Shown: positions 36,204-37,832 of the stretch, piece after piece | Position numbering within the stretch: the first letter of the stretch is position 1 | Layout: each line of letters opens with the position of its first letter | DNA from: a virus | IMG/VR virus record: IMGVR_UViG_3300002835_000485 | Location: 1 to 37,832 of that record | Direction: 5' to 3' (one strand) | Length of the DNA: 37,832 bases | Position numbers and translations under genes: made by a program | The notes under the pieces: generated by a model | What the model was told of the DNA's origin: nothing | The model's input: the letters and a program-made list of their open reading frames with translations, nothing else | The model's database searches: none

Positions 36204-36360
36204 TGATGTTGTTGCAGAAGATGACGTAAAAAACAAGCATTCCGACGAAACCGGTCACCATGAGGACAGTTTGACCCGTAACCAGGGCGCCCAAAAACAT
36301 TCCGACGAAACCGGAGGTGAGCCGGGAACTGAGCCGACGCGAGGGGAGTCTGAATTTCAT
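36193..36360 (-). CDS. Small membrane protein with internal repeat, 55 aa
   Basis: Starts MKFRLPSRRLSSRLTSGFVG. A basic start, then one or two membrane stretches (VGMFLGALVTGQTVLMV, GMLVFYVIF). The phrase TSGFVGM/VTGFVGM is coded by a 17-base direct repeat on the DNA. Its stop overlaps the start of the adenylyltransferase-like gene by 11 bases. First gene after cassette copy 9. Confidence 0.6.
   Translation of the reverse strand: MKFRLPSRRLSSRLTSGFVGMFLGALVTGQTVLMVTGFVGMLVFYVIFCNNINEN
36238..36313 (-). repeat. 17-bp direct repeat within small membrane gene
   Basis: CATTCCGACGAAACCGG on the plus strand occurs at about 36238-36254 and again at 36297-36313. Both copies code for GFVGM in the same frame, so the gene grew by an internal duplication or the repeat is selected for the protein motif. 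Confidence 0.7.
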
Positions 36361-36366
36361 ACTTTA

Positions 36367-36432
36367 ACTATAGCGCCTTTTCGCCGCAGACGAAAGGGGG
36401 CAAACCGCCCTGTCAGGTACGGTTAACCGCCC
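36367..36432 (-). promoter_or_regulatory. Terminator/promoter cassette, copy 9
   Basis: -35 TTTCGT (36390-36395), 17-base spacer, -10 TATAGT (36367-36372), before ATG 36360. Terminator stem GGGCGGTTTGCCC with T run, and GGCGGTTAACCGTACC at the upstream edge. Confidence 0.7.
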
Positions 36433-36605
36433 TCCTCACTATCAAACGTGAAATACTCGTAGATTTCGCTCATAACGCATTGCTCGATGTGCGCTATGAT
36501 TGACCCTTCGTTCGGATTTTCCACGTGTTTGTGAGCTCGTGCGTATCCCCGTCTCACACCCTGTTCAATCGCCATTTCCAGGATGACTCTAGTCTTCGGT
36601 TTCAT
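36423..36605 (-). CDS. Small hypothetical protein, 60 aa
   Basis: Starts MKPKTRVILEMAIEQGVRRG. Helical, with a basic start and acidic C terminus (FTFDSEEGG). Its first six codons recur at 36981 as the start of a truncated copy. Overlaps its upstream neighbour by 17 bases. Confidence 0.62.
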   Translation of the reverse strand: MKPKTRVILEMAIEQGVRRGYARAHKHVENPNEGSIIAHIEQCVMSEIYEYFTFDSEEGG

Positions 36606-36768
36606 CGTCGTCTCCCCACCTTATAACAAGGTGATCATAGGTGCCTACGAAGTAGTGGTAAAGTTGCCTGGCGTAAATCTCGTACGGCTCGCCTTGCCCT
36701 TCGATGGCGGAAGTTACCGCCACTTGCCAAAAGATTCGAAGGTGGTCTTTTTCAGGAAGTGGTTTCAT
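36589..36768 (-). CDS. Small hypothetical protein, 59 aa
   Basis: Starts MKPLPEKDHLRIFWQVAVTS at ATG 36768, overlapping the stop of the gene before it (ATGA). Aromatic, strand-helix, with YEIYARQLYHYFVGTYDHLV. No family recognised. Confidence 0.58.
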   Translation of the reverse strand: MKPLPEKDHLRIFWQVAVTSAIEGQGEPYEIYARQLYHYFVGTYDHLVIRWGDDDETED

Positions 36769-36935
36769 CGTACCCCACTATCAAAGATTTTCTTGAGTTC
36801 GTAATGAACTGTTCGCAGTTCATCGTACCCACTATTAATAGTCAATAAATCTTTATTGTGCCCCAAAAGACTGAAGAGTTGTCGCAGTTGCTCTTCTGAG
36901 AGTGTGAGTTTGTAGTTCGTTTGGATTTCAATCAT
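36765..36935 (-). CDS. Small hypothetical protein, 56 aa
   Basis: Starts MIEIQTNYKLTLSEEQLRQL at ATG 36935, behind a perfect SD (AGGAGG, 7 bases away). Strand then helix (LTLSEEQLRQLFSLLGHNKD). Lower in G and C than the centre of the window, like the genes to its right. Function unknown. Confidence 0.6.
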   Translation of the reverse strand: MIEIQTNYKLTLSEEQLRQLFSLLGHNKDLLTINSGYDELRTVHYELKKIFDSGVR

Positions 36936-36936
36936 T

Positions 36937-36981
36937 TTAGTTGCCTCCTGTTGCTTGGATGATTCTAGTCTTCGGTTTCAT
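36937..36981 (-). pseudogene. 14-codon remnant copy of the start of 36423-36605
   Basis: Reads MKPKTRIIQATGGN and then stops. The first six residues and the DNA around them (CTAGTCTTCGGTTTCAT on the plus strand) repeat the start of the gene at 36605. Its ATG overlaps the stop of the upstream gene (ATGA), so it is probably translated as a leader or is simply debris. It also holds the SD of the next gene. Confidence 0.45.
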
Positions 36982-37199
36982 TTTGCCTCCCAATATTGAG
37001 CGTCCCAGCCACAGTCATAGGCAGGTGTGTAGTCTCTTTCAAGAGAGCAGGGTTTGTAACCTACTTTCCCGGTAACCATATCCTTGCTCAGCCCTGGACG
37101 CACGCATTTCTGTTCCTCATTGGCAATAAGGCGTCCCAGCAAATTGCGACGATACCATATGCAGTCTTTACAAAGTTTCATGTGATCTTGTTCAATCAT
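36978..37199 (-). CDS. Cysteine-rich small protein, 73 aa
   Basis: From ATG 37199 (MIEQDHMKLCKDCIWYRRNL), which overlaps the stop of the upstream gene (TGA/ATG). Cysteines at CKDC, KCVRP, PCSLERDY and CGWDAQYWE fit a small zinc-bound or disulphide fold; the ending CGxxAxYWE is a recurring phrase in small phage proteins. The in-frame start 63 bases upstream is rejected. No function known. Confidence 0.64.
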   Translation of the reverse strand: MIEQDHMKLCKDCIWYRRNLLGRLIANEEQKCVRPGLSKDMVTGKVGYKPCSLERDYTPAYDCGWDAQYWEAK

Positions 37200-37408
37200 T
37201 GTGGGTCTCCTACAAGTCCAGTTGGATAAGTTGAACTTTCTGCTATACCGCGATCTTCCCAACCCCCATCATGTCCCTTATCATAGCCTTCTTCGTAGAT
37301 TGCTCGGGCAAACTTCAAGAGTTCGTCTTTCCAACAAATACAGATTTTGTATTTATTAACACCAATCCCATAGGTTTCAGCAAGTTCAAGGATTTGTTCG
37401 TCAGTCAT
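37196..37408 (-). CDS. Small hypothetical protein, 70 aa
   Basis: Starts MTDEQILELAETYGIGVNKY. The opening (M-x-x-E-x-ILELAE-x-x-G) and FARAIYEEGYDKGHDGG part are common in Caudoviricetes accessory proteins. No function known. Confidence 0.64.
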   Translation of the reverse strand: MTDEQILELAETYGIGVNKYKICICWKDELLKFARAIYEEGYDKGHDGGWEDRGIAESSTYPTGLVGDPQ

Positions 37409-37411
37409 TCT

Positions 37412-37642
37412 TCACTCTCCACAAAGTTTAAGTGCTGGAACTTTTTCGTGAGTTGTATTTTCGGTCCTCCACAAACGTGCCTCTTCGTGTTTTCCATAAT
37501 ACCAAGCATCATAGTAGTCCAGTAAGATTTCAAGTTCTTCAAAATGACTAACATCATTTACTCCCATCTCATAACCACGAACAACCACTCTCAAATCTTG
37601 TGGATACTCTTTCAGTTTTTCAATCAATTCTGCAATAGTCAT
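37412..37642 (-). CDS. Small hypothetical protein, 76 aa
   Basis: Starts MTIAELIEKLKEYPQDLRVV, a widespread phage phrase (LIEKLKEYPQD-x-x-V); a small alpha/beta fold with VRGYEMGVNDVSHFEELEI. Coupled to the next gene by ATGA. Function unknown. Confidence 0.66.
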   Translation of the reverse strand: MTIAELIEKLKEYPQDLRVVVRGYEMGVNDVSHFEELEILLDYYDAWYYGKHEEARLWRTENTTHEKVPALKLCGE

Positions 37643-37830
37643 AGTGCCTCAAGTTCATTAATAAGAGTCAAAAGTTCATCCACATAAATCACACTATCTC
37701 CTCCATACATTCTAGCATAAAACTCGTCCATATTGGGGTCTGGTGGAAGAGAAGATGAGTATTGATTGATGATTTCTTTGATTGTATGAATAAGAAGTTT
37801 GGGTTGAGACAAATCTTTTTCCTTATCCAT
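37639..37830 (-). CDS. Small hypothetical protein, 63 aa
   Basis: Starts MDKEKDLSQPKLLIHTIKEI at ATG 37830, so close to the window edge that an earlier start cannot be excluded. Helical and acidic, with VDELLTLINELEAL at the end. Visibly more A+T-rich than genes left of 36.6 kb. No function known. Confidence 0.55.
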   Translation of the reverse strand: MDKEKDLSQPKLLIHTIKEIINQYSSSLPPDPNMDEFYARMYGGDSVIYVDELLTLINELEAL

Positions 37831-37832
37831 AT

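Noticed and set aside
16642-36432. Repeated intergenic cassettes considered as a CRISPR array or insertion sequence ends
   Set aside because: The copies are scattered between genes, have no regular spacers, no target duplications and no transposase, and each stands exactly before a start codon.

Overview
The window is a densely packed piece of a tailed-phage genome. Virtually every gene lies on the minus strand. Genes mostly join by ATGA or TGATG stop/start overlaps, and no tRNA or rRNA was seen. Contractile-tail genes (giant tail sheath, gp25-type baseplate protein, Mu gp29-like portal, frameshifted tail assembly chaperone) show a myovirus. The host is probably a picocyanobacterium. Three things suggest this: the family A DNA polymerase resembles mitochondrial DNA polymerase gamma, a type I recall from the cyanomyovirus S-TIM5; an HNH nuclease is of a kind common in cyanobacteria; and several small protein families are, from memory, typical of Synechococcus phages. 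The host call is inference, not proof.

Layout, read in the direction of transcription (right to left). 37.8-25.0 kb: many short accessory genes, mixed with nucleic-acid repair and metabolism genes: NMN adenylyltransferase-like, polynucleotide kinase-like, metallophosphatase, 5'-3' exonuclease, HAD phosphatase, thioredoxin-like and an Nmad1/DUF1599 protein. 24.8-18.8 kb: a probable DNA base hypermodification island: SprT-like protease, TET/JBP-like dioxygenase, class II glutamine amidotransferase, amidoligase, a protein resembling amino acid:DNA transferases, endonuclease VII and a P-loop kinase resembling 5-hydroxymethyluracil DNA kinases. One low-molecular-weight phosphatase gene sits inside it on the plus strand, the only plus-strand gene I accept. 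18.7-15.6 kb: small accessory genes and an HNH nuclease. 15.6-8.0 kb: type IIA topoisomerase A subunit, unknown genes including a tandem duplicate, and the DNA polymerase. 7.8-0 kb: tail and head genes, ending in a portal gene cut by the window edge.

Two kinds of repeated control sequence stand out. At least nine intergenic cassettes of about 65 bp pair terminator-like hairpins with a sigma70-like promoter (17-bp spacer) just before a start codon, mostly in the accessory region. A second motif, GGGTAAAA on the minus strand, lies 20-105 bp upstream of several operons, including portal, sheath and tail chaperone, and may be a late promoter element.

The most interesting system is the island at 18.8-24.1 kb. 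A TET/JBP enzyme could make 5-hydroxymethylpyrimidine in finished DNA, the kinase could activate it, the transferase could attach an amino acid, and the amidotransferase/amidoligase pair could elaborate it. This chain is inferred from family resemblance and co-location. All family calls here come from reading the translated sequences without a database search.
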